Below, one piece after another: positions 18,001 to 27,568 of a stretch of 64,000 nt of DNA. The notes under the pieces are model-generated. The model was not told where the DNA came from, ran no database searches, and worked only from the letters and a program-made list of their open reading frames with translations. The translations under genes were made by a program, and so were the position numbers. Source of the DNA: Endozoicomonas euniceicola. Lineage in GTDB: Bacteria; Pseudomonadota; Gammaproteobacteria; Pseudomonadales; Endozoicomonadaceae. The DNA is taken from positions 1,439,501 to 1,503,500 of the forward strand of contig NZ_CP103300.1 of assembly GCF_025562755.1 (NCBI RefSeq). Reading direction: 5' to 3'. How positions within the stretch are numbered: position 1 is the stretch's first letter; each line of letters opens with the position of its first letter.

Positions 18001-18351
18001 AATTAACTCCTGAATCGGCTGGCCAGGAAACGACCAGACAGCACTTATATTTTCGAAGGGTCATAATAATGAGAAACCCGTTGCAATGTGAAATAAATTT
18101 TATCGTTAGATTTTTTTGATGGCCTGGTGCCAAATTCAGATTGAACATTAAGACAGGCATTCCAATGTAGAGTAAAAAAATCATTAACCACATTCTGCTG
18201 TCGATGAGGTTCCCTTATAATCAGGGCGACCTCCTGATTTTTTCCTGGTTATTTCCTGATTTGATCTATCTATAGCAAATAATTCCTACAATTTTTCCAA
18301 CATCGAATAGGCTTGTCGATACAAGGCAAATACAATTTTTAGCGGTGATAT
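18001..18351. other. non-coding region between bioA and the giant gene
   Basis: No supported gene. It contains the bioA promoter on the minus strand and the leader of the giant gene on the plus strand. A hairpin with a T-run lies at 18219-18243. I did not find a BirA-type operator that I would trust. Confidence 0.4.
18219..18243 (+). terminator. intrinsic-terminator-like hairpin in leader region
   Basis: AATCAGG and CCTGATT flank a 7-base loop and are followed by TTTTTT on the plus strand. No gene ends just upstream on this strand, so it may be an attenuator in the leader of the gene at 18352, or a chance structure. Confidence 0.4.
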
Positions 18352-21300
18352 TTGTTTCTCATTTTTCCTAAAAAATATGGTTTCTCGATGTCTCGATATG
18401 CTTTTGGTATAAATGCCTCAAGTTATTGTCAGGCTCTGGAAAGAGTTTGTAAATTCATTACCGGGCTCATCAGAAATTACCTTTTTTTTCCAGCCTTTTT
18501 GAGCTTGTTACTGTGTTTTCAAAGTAAAGCATACGTACATTTACCGAACGCTGAAAAGTCTTCGATATGGGCGGTTGACCTTTTTATAAACGATGTCGGT
18601 CAGTATTCGCTGATCAATAGAAAAGTAGAAGGGGTTGATGCTTACACAGCCATTGATTTCACCCCGTCCCCCATTAACTGGACGATAAAACTGTGCAGCC
18701 CTGACTATATTCCACGGCGGACACTGGAACAAATGACTGAGCTGGGTGTGGCAGTTGAAGGGACTTCCCCAGCCGGAGATGGCACAAGCAGGTACTGGGT
18801 GAAATTCAAACCCGGCTATGGCAAGAAAGGCCATATTGTTGTAGAAAAAACTGTACTGAGCGAATGCTCGTTCGTGGAAGTCGAGCAAGAGCGCTACCTG
18901 TTTGCTAAAGCGTCAAAATTTACAGCCCCACTGCGCGAAGCGGCTATTCCTGATTCCCCCCTGAAGATTAAGCTAAGGGTGGCAGAAAAACTGTCGGCAC
19001 CGGAAAAATCGTCGATCCCTGATCAAAAGCAGAAAGTCTTTGAAGGGGGAGGGGCAGGTTCTGATTCTGACTGGAATGACAATGATAAGCCGGGGAAGCC
19101 TTATCCCTACCAGCTACCTATAGACGACAAAGAACAGCAAGTCATTCTAATGCTGTCGCATATGGCCATGAATTTTTCATGGGAAGAAGTACGATCCTGG
19201 TACAACACCTGGCAACAGTTTTTTTATAGCCATTTCTTTCCTCAACAGGCCATGAGCTATCTCAGGGAAACCATAGCGGATAGCTTTTATCATCTGTATA
19301 CGATCATATCTGGCAACTCTGACCTGAGTACAGAATCCGCACAGATATCAGCAACAAAAGGTGATGCAAAAAAAGCAAAGGGTGAAGAAAAAAAGCCTGC
19401 TTACCCGATTGAGTTTATTACTGCCAGAAATGGAAAAATTATCCCTTATGTCGTCATATATACCACGGGAAAATCAGGCGAGCGGATTAAAAATCTTATA
19501 CCTGCCTATCTGGCCGTTTCAAACAGTGAAGACGAACCTTTACAAACACTGTCAATGGAGTTTTTTAACCCTGTCAGAAGCCAGTTCAAATCTGAAACCG
19601 GGGGCAAACATGATTCAGACATGGCTTTCATGGTGGCTTTTCTGCATATCCTTCAGGGAAAAAGAGTAATGTGGGTAACGGGAATGACGGGACTGGACGC
19701 CATTCCCTTCACACCCGAACATTTTGATGCTTACCGACAGCATCTGAACGATGCCCGGTTCATGTCGCTCGCTCCCTCAGCGCGGGCACAATATTCGGAG
19801 CACCTGAACCGTTTGCTGGCAAACAGGTTCAACCCGGAGATTGCCGCAGATGGGCATTGCTTCTTCAGAGCTATTGGCCGTATTGTTTTCGGTCACAACC
19901 CGTCAGATCAGGAGATTCGCCAGGTCAGAAAAGACCTCCGTGAAGCTCTTGCCAAGCTTCTGAACCCTTCTGATACATCAGACAGTCCTCGTACACCTCT
20001 GGACCGAGCCCATATATCAAATCTGCTGGACTATTATCAAGACGACATAAGCTGGGGGGGCATTGAACTACTCCGTCTGGCGTCAGAAGTCTACAAGCAG
20101 CCCATTTTTGCGATTATACCCACACATGCTGGCGGATTTGAGCTGACCAGGGCCAACCCTGATGGTTCAGCGACATTATTAGACAGCGATCAGGTCCGTG
20201 ACACTGGCGCTTTTCTCTACCATGACCAGCACCATGGCCTGGACCACTGGGGCGTCTCATTAATGACTACACCCGAACAGGAAGTAGTGGATGGCGCAAC
20301 CTCTGACAATCCGAAAAACCATGCTCAGGGGGCAAGTCAGGGTTCAGCAAGTGCAGGACAACAGGGGCCATCCCAACCTTCCTCTTCCCGTCAGGGCAAT
20401 GAGCCACATGATGATGAACTTCAGCGTGATAAAAATGGTGACGGGAATAAAAACCCGGGCAATGGCAGCAGCCTGGTGAAAGGAAAGCAAATCCAGAGCA
20501 AACTCAAGAACCTTGAACTGATAGAGACTGTCGATAGCGAGCTGGCAGAGTCTATCAGCGGACTCGTAGATAAAATATCTCCGGAAACAGTGCATTTCCT
20601 GCAAAGCTATGTTGATCAGCTGCACGGCATTCTCAACTTCTGCAAGGTTGATCAGAATATTACAGACCCTGAAGAAACCGCCTGTGATTTTCAGTGGTTG
20701 ATCAGCGCTAACATTGACAACATAAAAGTAGTCCACAGCATCATTGATACTTTGAAGCCTTCTGGAACAGGTATCGATACTATTCTCAAGCTGCTTAAGA
20801 TACAGAACAACTTTTTAGGGCAGATTCCATTCAGAATGACAAGGGCTCTCATTTTGTATGCAGGAAAGAGTCACGGTGAAAACAGCGAAGTGAGCAGTAA
20901 TCGTCAGTTGACCGTCGACCTGGTTAACTACCTTTATCAGAAAGATGACGACACACCCACAGAACTGAATCGCCATGTTGACCCCCTCAATGTCAGTTTT
21001 TCCAGGGCACTGGAAAGCATTGCCGGATCAAATGATCGCTTATTCAGGGAAGAGTATTCTGTTGAAGAGCTAAAAGATGCAGGTACTTTCCTTGACGAAA
21101 TGTTCAAAACTATCAAAGCCAATATGAATGTACCGGTCAAGAAAATAAGAAAACATTTTGCTGAAGAGAAATCGTCAACAAGAGAAGTTCGTGAAAGAAT
21201 TGAAGATATTATCTACAATGATCTGTTTGTTCTGCTACTACAGGATATAACGATTGCAGGTCACATCAAGTCCTTTACTAACGAACACGATAATATAGAT

Positions 21301-24300
21301 AAAACCGTTAAAGCTGTCCGCGATAGCATTATGGTTTTAACAAAGAGCGTTAAAACCCATTTAAGGACGAGCTTTAGTGAATCCAGGAAAATAACGGACA
21401 GCTATTCAAAAAAAATACCTATCGACACCTTGGAAAAACTTATTGAAAAAGAGTTTTTAAAATTTTTTATACACCATGACAGACTTGGTGCCGATGGCAT
21501 TACTACTTCTATATCGTCAGCTTATGGTATTGGGATGCTTTCAATCCTTCATTCAAGGTTGCTGGAATTCCTCAATGCCGAAGTACACAAGGAAGCAAGC
21601 GTCAATTTAAAGAAAGTTGCAAATCGCTTTATATGGGATAGCAGTTGGTTGTTAGGCAATCCATCGCATGAAAATATTTTCCATATAAAGAAAATGGCTG
21701 AAAACATTTTCAAACTTATCAAATTAGTAAAAAACAGTGATGAGGCCATCAAGCTTACCACATTAACAGAGAAGCACTCTAAGTATCCGAAACTCCTGCG
21801 CTTTGCAAAAATCAAAGCTATTAAAGAGCGTTTTTCTATACAATACAGAGAAATTATAAAATCACAGTCAGATCCTTTAACTCAAGCGAACAAAGCCTTT
21901 GCTGAGTTAAAAGAAATTGTTCAGGATGAATTTGGTGCCACCAGCCAAAATGACCTTAAATATCTTCAGGATATTTTTATCCCTGGGAAAGACATTGATA
22001 TTGACCGAATTGAGGAATGGCAATTAAAGTTTATAGAAGGCCTGTTATTGCAGCACGCAACTAGAAAAACATCGGAAGCATCTGACACAAATAGAGAAGA
22101 AAAAGATTTAGACGAGTATTTAGAAAGAAAATTAAATACCCCTTCTGCGCTGGGATCACTTTTTCTCAAACTTGGAAAATTAATAGCAAAAAAAGCAGGA
22201 GGTAACCACTTCAGTGAATCAAAGCATGAAACTTCAGAAGATAGCTATTCAGATGATTCCGGGGCAGAAAATAGCAGGCCAAAGCATAGCCAATACACAC
22301 CTTTAACCCCTATGAGTCTTGCTCACATCAACACAGATTTATGGAACAAAGGCGGGATGGCGGTATTTTCTGGAAACTTTATACACAACAGTAACGCCAA
22401 TCACAGTAAATCAGGGGTATTAAAAGAACTCGTTCCCAATATGGATTCAGCAAGAAGAGGGGTTCAAAATCTACAGGACTGGTACAGCGTTATTATTCAG
22501 TCCCTCAATGAAACCCGGTTCAGTACAGGCAATGACGACCTGCAATCCTACCTCTATGACCGGCTGGTAGTGCTTCAGGATTTACTGAGCCAAAAAAACA
22601 GCACTGTTGAAGAAGATAAATATCATATCTTTGACATTATCATTGATTATTCTAAAGCTATGGGTATGGAAATACATGATGGGTTAAAAGTAGCCTTATC
22701 AGAAGCCCTGAAGAAGCATTACTCTAATTCGAAATATATATTAAATGGAAAAACACCACCCAGTCACACTGAGGCGCTTAATTATCCTGTAAATATCGAT
22801 GCAGAATTAATGAAATTTATCCAGCGGTTCACCTATGCTCTTCTGAAAAATATCACTTCAGATCAATTCCGATTTATGGTAGCAGCAGACCTGAACTCTC
22901 TGGAGTTTTTATCTCAGATAATCGCCCTGCTCAACATTAATACTACTCATGCCAACACTCATATTTCATTGTTCAAAGCCATTGAATTAACAGAAGAGCA
23001 GATGGATACAATTAACAGCTATTACATCCGACTGGCTTCTGAGCATTTCCAGAAACTTGGTGTTCTACATGGTGAAAAATTTAACTCCATGATTGAAAAA
23101 TCAAAATCGTTGAAACCTGAAGTAAAACATACGATTGATCAGCTAAAGCACCATCAGCACCTTTCTAAGTTTCTGAAAGACCTGGGGGCTTATTGGGTAA
23201 AATCAGCGAACCCCGATATAGTCAGGGCAAAATCAGTCCATGATTTTTCTGAACGCCTTATCAGCGATACTGACACAGTTATTAAGGAGCTCGAAACTAA
23301 GGTATTAAGCCTGGAACAAGATTCAGAGACTCCTTTCGATTCTTTTAACCAGGATGATAGCGAACTATCTAAAGTCGTAAGCACTCAGCCAGAAAGCACT
23401 ATAAATATGGCTAACAAGCCCCTGCTAGATCAGTCACCAACACGAGATAAGGTTCGTCTCAAGGCAATCAATGAGCTTAATGAAAAAATTCAAACCGGCA
23501 AGTTTATCCTTGATTATCTGAAAAATGTTAAAATATTGCTGGATGATGATAGTGATTTTTTTGCAACCGAAGCTGAAAAACAAGCAGCTAAAGGCCGATG
23601 GCTGAAAGCAGCGGAGTGGTTAGAAAAAAATGAAAAAACCATTTCATTAACCTACTTTTCCAGTTCCCTCACGGCTATCTACTACCGAACATTTGGGGAT
23701 GGTGGGCAGGCAAGCTATTACTCTGGTGGAGGAAAAGCGCCTTTTGCAACCGTTGTAATGGGGCCTGTTGCTGTAGATTTCCTGCTGGCTTTAATTTCCG
23801 TTGGCTCTGTTGTGGCACAGGTTTCCCAGGCTGCCGGGTGGAATGTAGACCTGACCAGAAAGCTGGAAACAATGGAAAAGACAAAAAACTTTCCGCTGAC
23901 TCTGCCATCGCTACCAGCAGAGTTGAAAAGCGATATTATAAAGTACTACCTTCTGGTAGATGTTCAGAACGATTTTTTATTTTCAGAATCCACAGATAAG
24001 AACCCCTACCTGCAGCTTTCATCCCGCTTAGACACTTTGAGAGACCTGTGGAGCCTTTTCTGCTGCAGGCAGTCACCAACCAGCGACTCTGTTAGCTGTC
24101 CCGGGTCCCTGAACTATCTTGGTCGCGCAGCCACATTACCATGCCGTTTGTTTGCCCAGGATAGAGTCAGTGGAGGGCTTGACAAAATATCTGAAAATTA
24201 TCACCAGAAAATAAGAAACAGAATGGCCTCGTCACTGGTTCGGCTTCTGGGTGAAAATACACCAAAAAGCATGAACAATATGTGGGGAGTGTCTATCTGG

Positions 24301-25683
24301 CAGCAGCTTACAGCCATATTGATTCATCTGATCGATGGACCGATTGCCATTACTGAAATCAACGATATGGGAGCAATGCTGGAAGCTAAATCCAAACTTG
24401 ATTTTGCCACACGGGCTGTCTCTAAAGTGTTTGATGGTGAACCACTTTCCAAACATGACATAGACCGCATTAATGAGATGTACGGTTCCCTGTCAAAAGA
24501 ACGCCTGAATCTCACCCCCGACACAGCATATGAGACCAACGAGCTATATCGGTTCAGACAATGGGTAACCTATGGTCTGGCTAATGCACTTCAATTGGGT
24601 GCTGTAGGAGCTATGACCTATGATTGGGATTTTTATCTCCTTAACCCTATGACAAGTGTTGGCGGTCTGGTTAATGGCAAGTGTGATGTGTCAACCGCAA
24701 AAAAAATGCCCGGCCTGGGTGGCACCGATGCAGAGTGCCTCTTTGCCCGGTTTGCCAATGATAGGAAAAAAGCACCTTTAACACGCCTGACCAGCGTTAT
24801 TAGTATGAAAGTAGGTTCCCTTATTGGCAGTACCCTCTCCCTCATTTCGTCAAATGCAGCGCAAGGTAAAATCTCTCATGATGAAATGATGCTGGGCACC
24901 CTGATCGCAGGACTTCTTAAAAACAGTTTGCTGGGACCTCTTGAAAGGATGATGCAGCTCTCTCCGGAGATAACCCCTAACACCATTGGCGATGTGGTGG
25001 GTCAACTTGACACTTTTCTGAAAGAAGCCATTGAGTCAACTGTCCAGCGGCTGGCTCCGAAAGCACCAATCGCTTTGTCAGAGACTGGTAGAAACATGGT
25101 TATGGAAGCCCTGTCCGAAGCAGAAGGCGATCCGACCAGAGTTCACGGTCTTCTGAAAGAAAGGTTGGAACATCTGGAACAGAATGTAGGTTTTGAAGCC
25201 ATGAATGCCTTTGCAGAAATGCGGCATGCCCTGATTTTGGGGGCATTGGAAAATACACAGGTAGAGCGAGACAGTTCATTCCAGAACTTTAAACATAAAC
25301 TAGAGGGTGAACTCACCCAAACACTGCCTTCCCTGAGTCCAAAGAGGCAGGAGGTAGAACCTGGACTCATTGCCGACTACTCAAAGCTAAAGCAGTCAAG
25401 CCAGGAATTCCTGTCCACTACGGACAAAGGAGAACCATTAGTACCTGCAATCATTAAATTAATCAGTGCACTGAACTCCATTCCTAACCCTTACCCTACT
25501 GTTGATCATTTAGTCAACTCCCTCCTGACCAGCAGTGGGTCAGGACAAGGACAGCCGCCCACCGTATCACCTGAGCCTGCTGCAAGACCCGATGATTTCT
25601 GGGAAAAAACCATTAAGAAATACCATCTTATGAAAGAAAACGACAAGCTGAAGTCATCACCTGTTGTCGACAAGGTTGACTAG
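18352..25683 (+). CDS. giant exported protein with OTU-type cysteine protease domain
   Basis: The protein has 2443 residues. A hydrophobic segment at about residues 43-60 (NYLFFPAFLSLLLCFQSKAY) reads as a signal peptide with a long basic leader. Residues about 60-200 are a beta-rich module, then an acidic linker. An OTU domain spans about 485-640: ADGHCFFRAI with catalytic C503, ISWGGIELLRLA, and H632 in DHWGVSL. OTU proteases cleave ubiquitin chains. The rest is mostly helical, with a hydrophobic patch near 1795-1825 and a Pro/Ser tail. The start is a TTG at 18352 with a weak GGTGA; an ATG at 18388 is the alternative. Part of the middle is AT-rich. Probably a secreted deubiquitinase-type effector; the secretion route and activity are inferred. 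Confidence 0.85.
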   Translation: MFLIFPKKYGFSMSRYAFGINASSYCQALERVCKFITGLIRNYLFFPAFLSLLLCFQSKAYVHLPNAEKSSIWAVDLFINDVGQYSLINRKVEGVDAYTAIDFTPSPINWTIKLCSPDYIPRRTLEQMTELGVAVEGTSPAGDGTSRYWVKFKPGYGKKGHIVVEKTVLSECSFVEVEQERYLFAKASKFTAPLREAAIPDSPLKIKLRVAEKLSAPEKSSIPDQKQKVFEGGGAGSDSDWNDNDKPGKPYPYQLPIDDKEQQVILMLSHMAMNFSWEEVRSWYNTWQQFFYSHFFPQQAMSYLRETIADSFYHLYTIISGNSDLSTESAQISATKGDAKKAKGEEKKPAYPIEFITARNGKIIPYVVIYTTGKSGERIKNLIPAYLAVSNSEDEPLQTLSMEFFNPVRSQFKSETGGKHDSDMAFMVAFLHILQGKRVMWVTGMTGLDAIPFTPEHFDAYRQHLNDARFMSLAPSARAQYSEHLNRLLANRFNPEIAADGHCFFRAIGRIVFGHNPSDQEIRQVRKDLREALAKLLNPSDTSDSPRTPLDRAHISNLLDYYQDDISWGGIELLRLASEVYKQPIFAIIPTHAGGFELTRANPDGSATLLDSDQVRDTGAFLYHDQHHGLDHWGVSLMTTPEQEVVDGATSDNPKNHAQGASQGSASAGQQGPSQPSSSRQGNEPHDDELQRDKNGDGNKNPGNGSSLVKGKQIQSKLKNLELIETVDSELAESISGLVDKISPETVHFLQSYVDQLHGILNFCKVDQNITDPEETACDFQWLISANIDNIKVVHSIIDTLKPSGTGIDTILKLLKIQNNFLGQIPFRMTRALILYAGKSHGENSEVSSNRQLTVDLVNYLYQKDDDTPTELNRHVDPLNVSFSRALESIAGSNDRLFREEYSVEELKDAGTFLDEMFKTIKANMNVPVKKIRKHFAEEKSSTREVRERIEDIIYNDLFVLLLQDITIAGHIKSFTNEHDNIDKTVKAVRDSIMVLTKSVKTHLRTSFSESRKITDSYSKKIPIDTLEKLIEKEFLKFFIHHDRLGADGITTSISSAYGIGMLSILHSRLLEFLNAEVHKEASVNLKKVANRFIWDSSWLLGNPSHENIFHIKKMAENIFKLIKLVKNSDEAIKLTTLTEKHSKYPKLLRFAKIKAIKERFSIQYREIIKSQSDPLTQANKAFAELKEIVQDEFGATSQNDLKYLQDIFIPGKDIDIDRIEEWQLKFIEGLLLQHATRKTSEASDTNREEKDLDEYLERKLNTPSALGSLFLKLGKLIAKKAGGNHFSESKHETSEDSYSDDSGAENSRPKHSQYTPLTPMSLAHINTDLWNKGGMAVFSGNFIHNSNANHSKSGVLKELVPNMDSARRGVQNLQDWYSVIIQSLNETRFSTGNDDLQSYLYDRLVVLQDLLSQKNSTVEEDKYHIFDIIIDYSKAMGMEIHDGLKVALSEALKKHYSNSKYILNGKTPPSHTEALNYPVNIDAELMKFIQRFTYALLKNITSDQFRFMVAADLNSLEFLSQIIALLNINTTHANTHISLFKAIELTEEQMDTINSYYIRLASEHFQKLGVLHGEKFNSMIEKSKSLKPEVKHTIDQLKHHQHLSKFLKDLGAYWVKSANPDIVRAKSVHDFSERLISDTDTVIKELETKVLSLEQDSETPFDSFNQDDSELSKVVSTQPESTINMANKPLLDQSPTRDKVRLKAINELNEKIQTGKFILDYLKNVKILLDDDSDFFATEAEKQAAKGRWLKAAEWLEKNEKTISLTYFSSSLTAIYYRTFGDGGQASYYSGGGKAPFATVVMGPVAVDFLLALISVGSVVAQVSQAAGWNVDLTRKLETMEKTKNFPLTLPSLPAELKSDIIKYYLLVDVQNDFLFSESTDKNPYLQLSSRLDTLRDLWSLFCCRQSPTSDSVSCPGSLNYLGRAATLPCRLFAQDRVSGGLDKISENYHQKIRNRMASSLVRLLGENTPKSMNNMWGVSIWQQLTAILIHLIDGPIAITEINDMGAMLEAKSKLDFATRAVSKVFDGEPLSKHDIDRINEMYGSLSKERLNLTPDTAYETNELYRFRQWVTYGLANALQLGAVGAMTYDWDFYLLNPMTSVGGLVNGKCDVSTAKKMPGLGGTDAECLFARFANDRKKAPLTRLTSVISMKVGSLIGSTLSLISSNAAQGKISHDEMMLGTLIAGLLKNSLLGPLERMMQLSPEITPNTIGDVVGQLDTFLKEAIESTVQRLAPKAPIALSETGRNMVMEALSEAEGDPTRVHGLLKERLEHLEQNVGFEAMNAFAEMRHALILGALENTQVERDSSFQNFKHKLEGELTQTLPSLSPKRQEVEPGLIADYSKLKQSSQEFLSTTDKGEPLVPAIIKLISALNSIPNPYPTVDHLVNSLLTSSGSGQGQPPTVSPEPAARPDDFWEKTIKKYHLMKENDKLKSSPVVDKVD

Positions 25684-25802
25684 AAGCGCAGGGGCTTTAG
25701 AGGATTAAGCCTGACGAGCCCCGGTATTTCACCTGAAAGAATCAGAAAGATGGTTTAAACTTTAGTCTCACTATTTGACATCTGATAAGCAAAGTACCCT
25801 TT

Positions 25803-26663
25803 ATGACCGCCCTGTTTGTAAACCAGCTCACCACTCTTGATTTCAGCTTTCTTTCCCCTGAGCGAGGGGTCGTCGGAGAAACCTGGCTGGCTGATGTGGT
25901 TTTATATGGAGACCTTGATGAGCAGGGAATGGTGTTTGATTTCGGGCATGTGAAGAAACAGGTAAAAGCCTCCCTGGACTTTCTGGCGGATCACCGCTTG
26001 CTGGTACCTGTTGCCCATTCATCTATTCAGGTTAATTCAGACAAAAACCGTCTGGATATCACCATGGAATCACCCGGTGCAGGTACAATTAACTGCAAGG
26101 CGCCCGCCCAGGCCATACTGCTGATTGACGCAGAACAGATAAGCACTGACGTATTAACACCGGTTCTGGAGAAAGCACTCCTCTCAGAGCTGCCAGATAA
26201 TGTCAAAGACGTTAAGCTCCGACTCTACAATGAACCCATTGAAGGAGCCTACTACCATTACAGCCATGGTCTGAAAAAGCACCTGGGTGATTGCCAGCGA
26301 ATTGCTCATGGTCACCGGTCCGCTATTCAAGTCCACGTTAATGGAGTACGAGAGCAATCCCTTGAAAAGCAGTGGGCAAAACGCTGGCAGGATATCTATA
26401 TTGCAATCAGGGAAGACCTTATTGAACGGTTTGAACAAAACGGACGAGCTTATAACCGCTTCGGCTACACCTCCGACCAGGGGTATTTCGAGCTGACCAT
26501 TGCCGAGCATCTCTGCTACCTGATCGATACAGACTCCACAGTGGAACTACTGGCACAACATATTGCTGCTGAAATAGGCAAAGAATTAGCAGAAAACTCT
26601 AACCTTCAGGTAACCGCCTATGAAGGGTTTCAAAAAGGCTCTATTGCCGTAGTTAGAACATAA
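25803..26663 (+). CDS. tandem 6-carboxytetrahydropterin synthase (QueD-like) protein
   Basis: The protein has 286 residues and reads as two T-fold units of the 6-pyruvoyl-tetrahydropterin synthase/QueD family. The first half has GMVFDFGHVKKQVKASLDFLAD, with a degenerate start (LDFSFLSPERG). The second starts at about residue 140 with HYSHGLKKHLGDCQRIAHGHR, which supplies the zinc histidines and catalytic cysteine, and ends with DSTVELLAQHIAAEI and TAYEGFQKGS, which supplies the pterin-binding glutamate. Only one half appears catalytically complete. QueD makes 6-carboxytetrahydropterin for queuosine and related 7-deazaguanines. The gene is 119 bases after the giant gene; a functional link is not implied. 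Confidence 0.75.
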   Translation: MTALFVNQLTTLDFSFLSPERGVVGETWLADVVLYGDLDEQGMVFDFGHVKKQVKASLDFLADHRLLVPVAHSSIQVNSDKNRLDITMESPGAGTINCKAPAQAILLIDAEQISTDVLTPVLEKALLSELPDNVKDVKLRLYNEPIEGAYYHYSHGLKKHLGDCQRIAHGHRSAIQVHVNGVREQSLEKQWAKRWQDIYIAIREDLIERFEQNGRAYNRFGYTSDQGYFELTIAEHLCYLIDTDSTVELLAQHIAAEIGKELAENSNLQVTAYEGFQKGSIAVVRT

Positions 26664-26749
26664 GTTACAACATAAGTAACCACATAAGTGACGGCATACC
26701 CCTCAACTAAACTTAAGGCATGTCATATAACAATGGAGAAGGATTTCCA

Positions 26750-27409
26750 ATGTCTATAGAAAACATTAGTGATCGCCCCAAACCTGCTGAACCCGGGCAG
26801 GATACACAAGTCGCCCTAGGTCTGCAGGATAAAGTTGAAGAAGATATTGCACAGACCTTCGCCTCTGCCCGTAGTCAGTTTGAAGACATGTTGCAATTCA
26901 ACTTTGGTGTTATCAAAGAGCTGCTGGACAACATTGCTGCCATTCATCCCCACCGCCCGGATATGGCACTGGGTAAACAGCCAGAGCTGGCGGCTATTGA
27001 TGCCAACAATGAAACAAAGCAAGTTGCTGTAGCCCCTGTGGGCGACTCCAGCTCTGAAAACGTGGTAAAAGGCTTAAAACAGGTTGAGGGGATGATGTCT
27101 GCTCAAGACATCAAGCTGCAGGAACTTTACGACAAATTAACACTATCCCGGTCAGGTCGAAAACCTGATTTAAGCAACCAGGGTCGTGAATTTGAACGAC
27201 TAAAGTCTATTATCATTCAGACAGAAGGCAGAATGAATCAGGCGCTTAGCAGCTTGCCGGAAACCCTGCCAACTATTCCCGGTGAAACTATCACCAGCAT
27301 AATGCCTGAGTTTGTTGACGCATTAAACGGATTTGATGACAGCTTCCGGACCGCCCTGGAAGCTGTGCGTCACGAAATTGAACTCGCCCAACAGAAAGGC
27401 GGTTCATAA
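26750..27409 (+). CDS. hypothetical helical protein
   Basis: The protein has 219 residues, starts MSIENISDRPKPAEPG, and is predicted by eye to be mostly helical and soluble. I recognise no domain. GAGAAGGA lies 6 bases before the ATG at 26750, so this start is preferred to the in-frame ATG at 26720. It follows the QueD-like gene by 86 bases. Function unknown; a role as accessory factor of the nearby genes cannot be judged. Confidence 0.6.
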   Translation: MSIENISDRPKPAEPGQDTQVALGLQDKVEEDIAQTFASARSQFEDMLQFNFGVIKELLDNIAAIHPHRPDMALGKQPELAAIDANNETKQVAVAPVGDSSSENVVKGLKQVEGMMSAQDIKLQELYDKLTLSRSGRKPDLSNQGREFERLKSIIIQTEGRMNQALSSLPETLPTIPGETITSIMPEFVDALNGFDDSFRTALEAVRHEIELAQQKGGS

Positions 27410-27456
27410 ATAGGTTACCCGCTGGTATATACACGACCGTAGCAAAGAGGTAAACC

Positions 27457-27555
27457 ATGCCATTTCATCAAGTTGGATTACCTGATGGTGCCAATTTCAA
27501 GCATATTTCATCGGATCGGACTTTTATAGTGACTGCTCCCCACCCTATCGGGTGA
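27457..27555 (+). pseudogene. 5' remnant of a gene cut by the IS element
   Basis: ATG at 27457 has AGAGG 6 bases upstream and opens MPFHQVGLPDGANFKHISSD. The frame enters the right end of the IS200/IS605 element at 27529 and stops at 27553. A good ribosome binding site followed by a short ORF ending inside the IS suggests that the insertion truncated a former gene. No matching continuation is obvious beyond the other IS end near 29402. Confidence 0.4.
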
Positions 27556-27568
27556 GGCTTCTGATTTC
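27529..27568 (-). ncRNA. right-end omega RNA (reRNA) 3' region of the TnpB element
   Basis: Immediately after the tnpB stop, on the minus strand, GAAGCCTCACCCGATAGGGT forms a short hairpin and the element ends GCAGTCAC. In IS605 elements the transcript of the tnpB 3' end and right end is the guide RNA of TnpB, and the flanking bases beyond the tip (here TATAAAAGTCCGATCC) act as guide. The 5' boundary within tnpB cannot be set from sequence alone. Confidence 0.6.
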
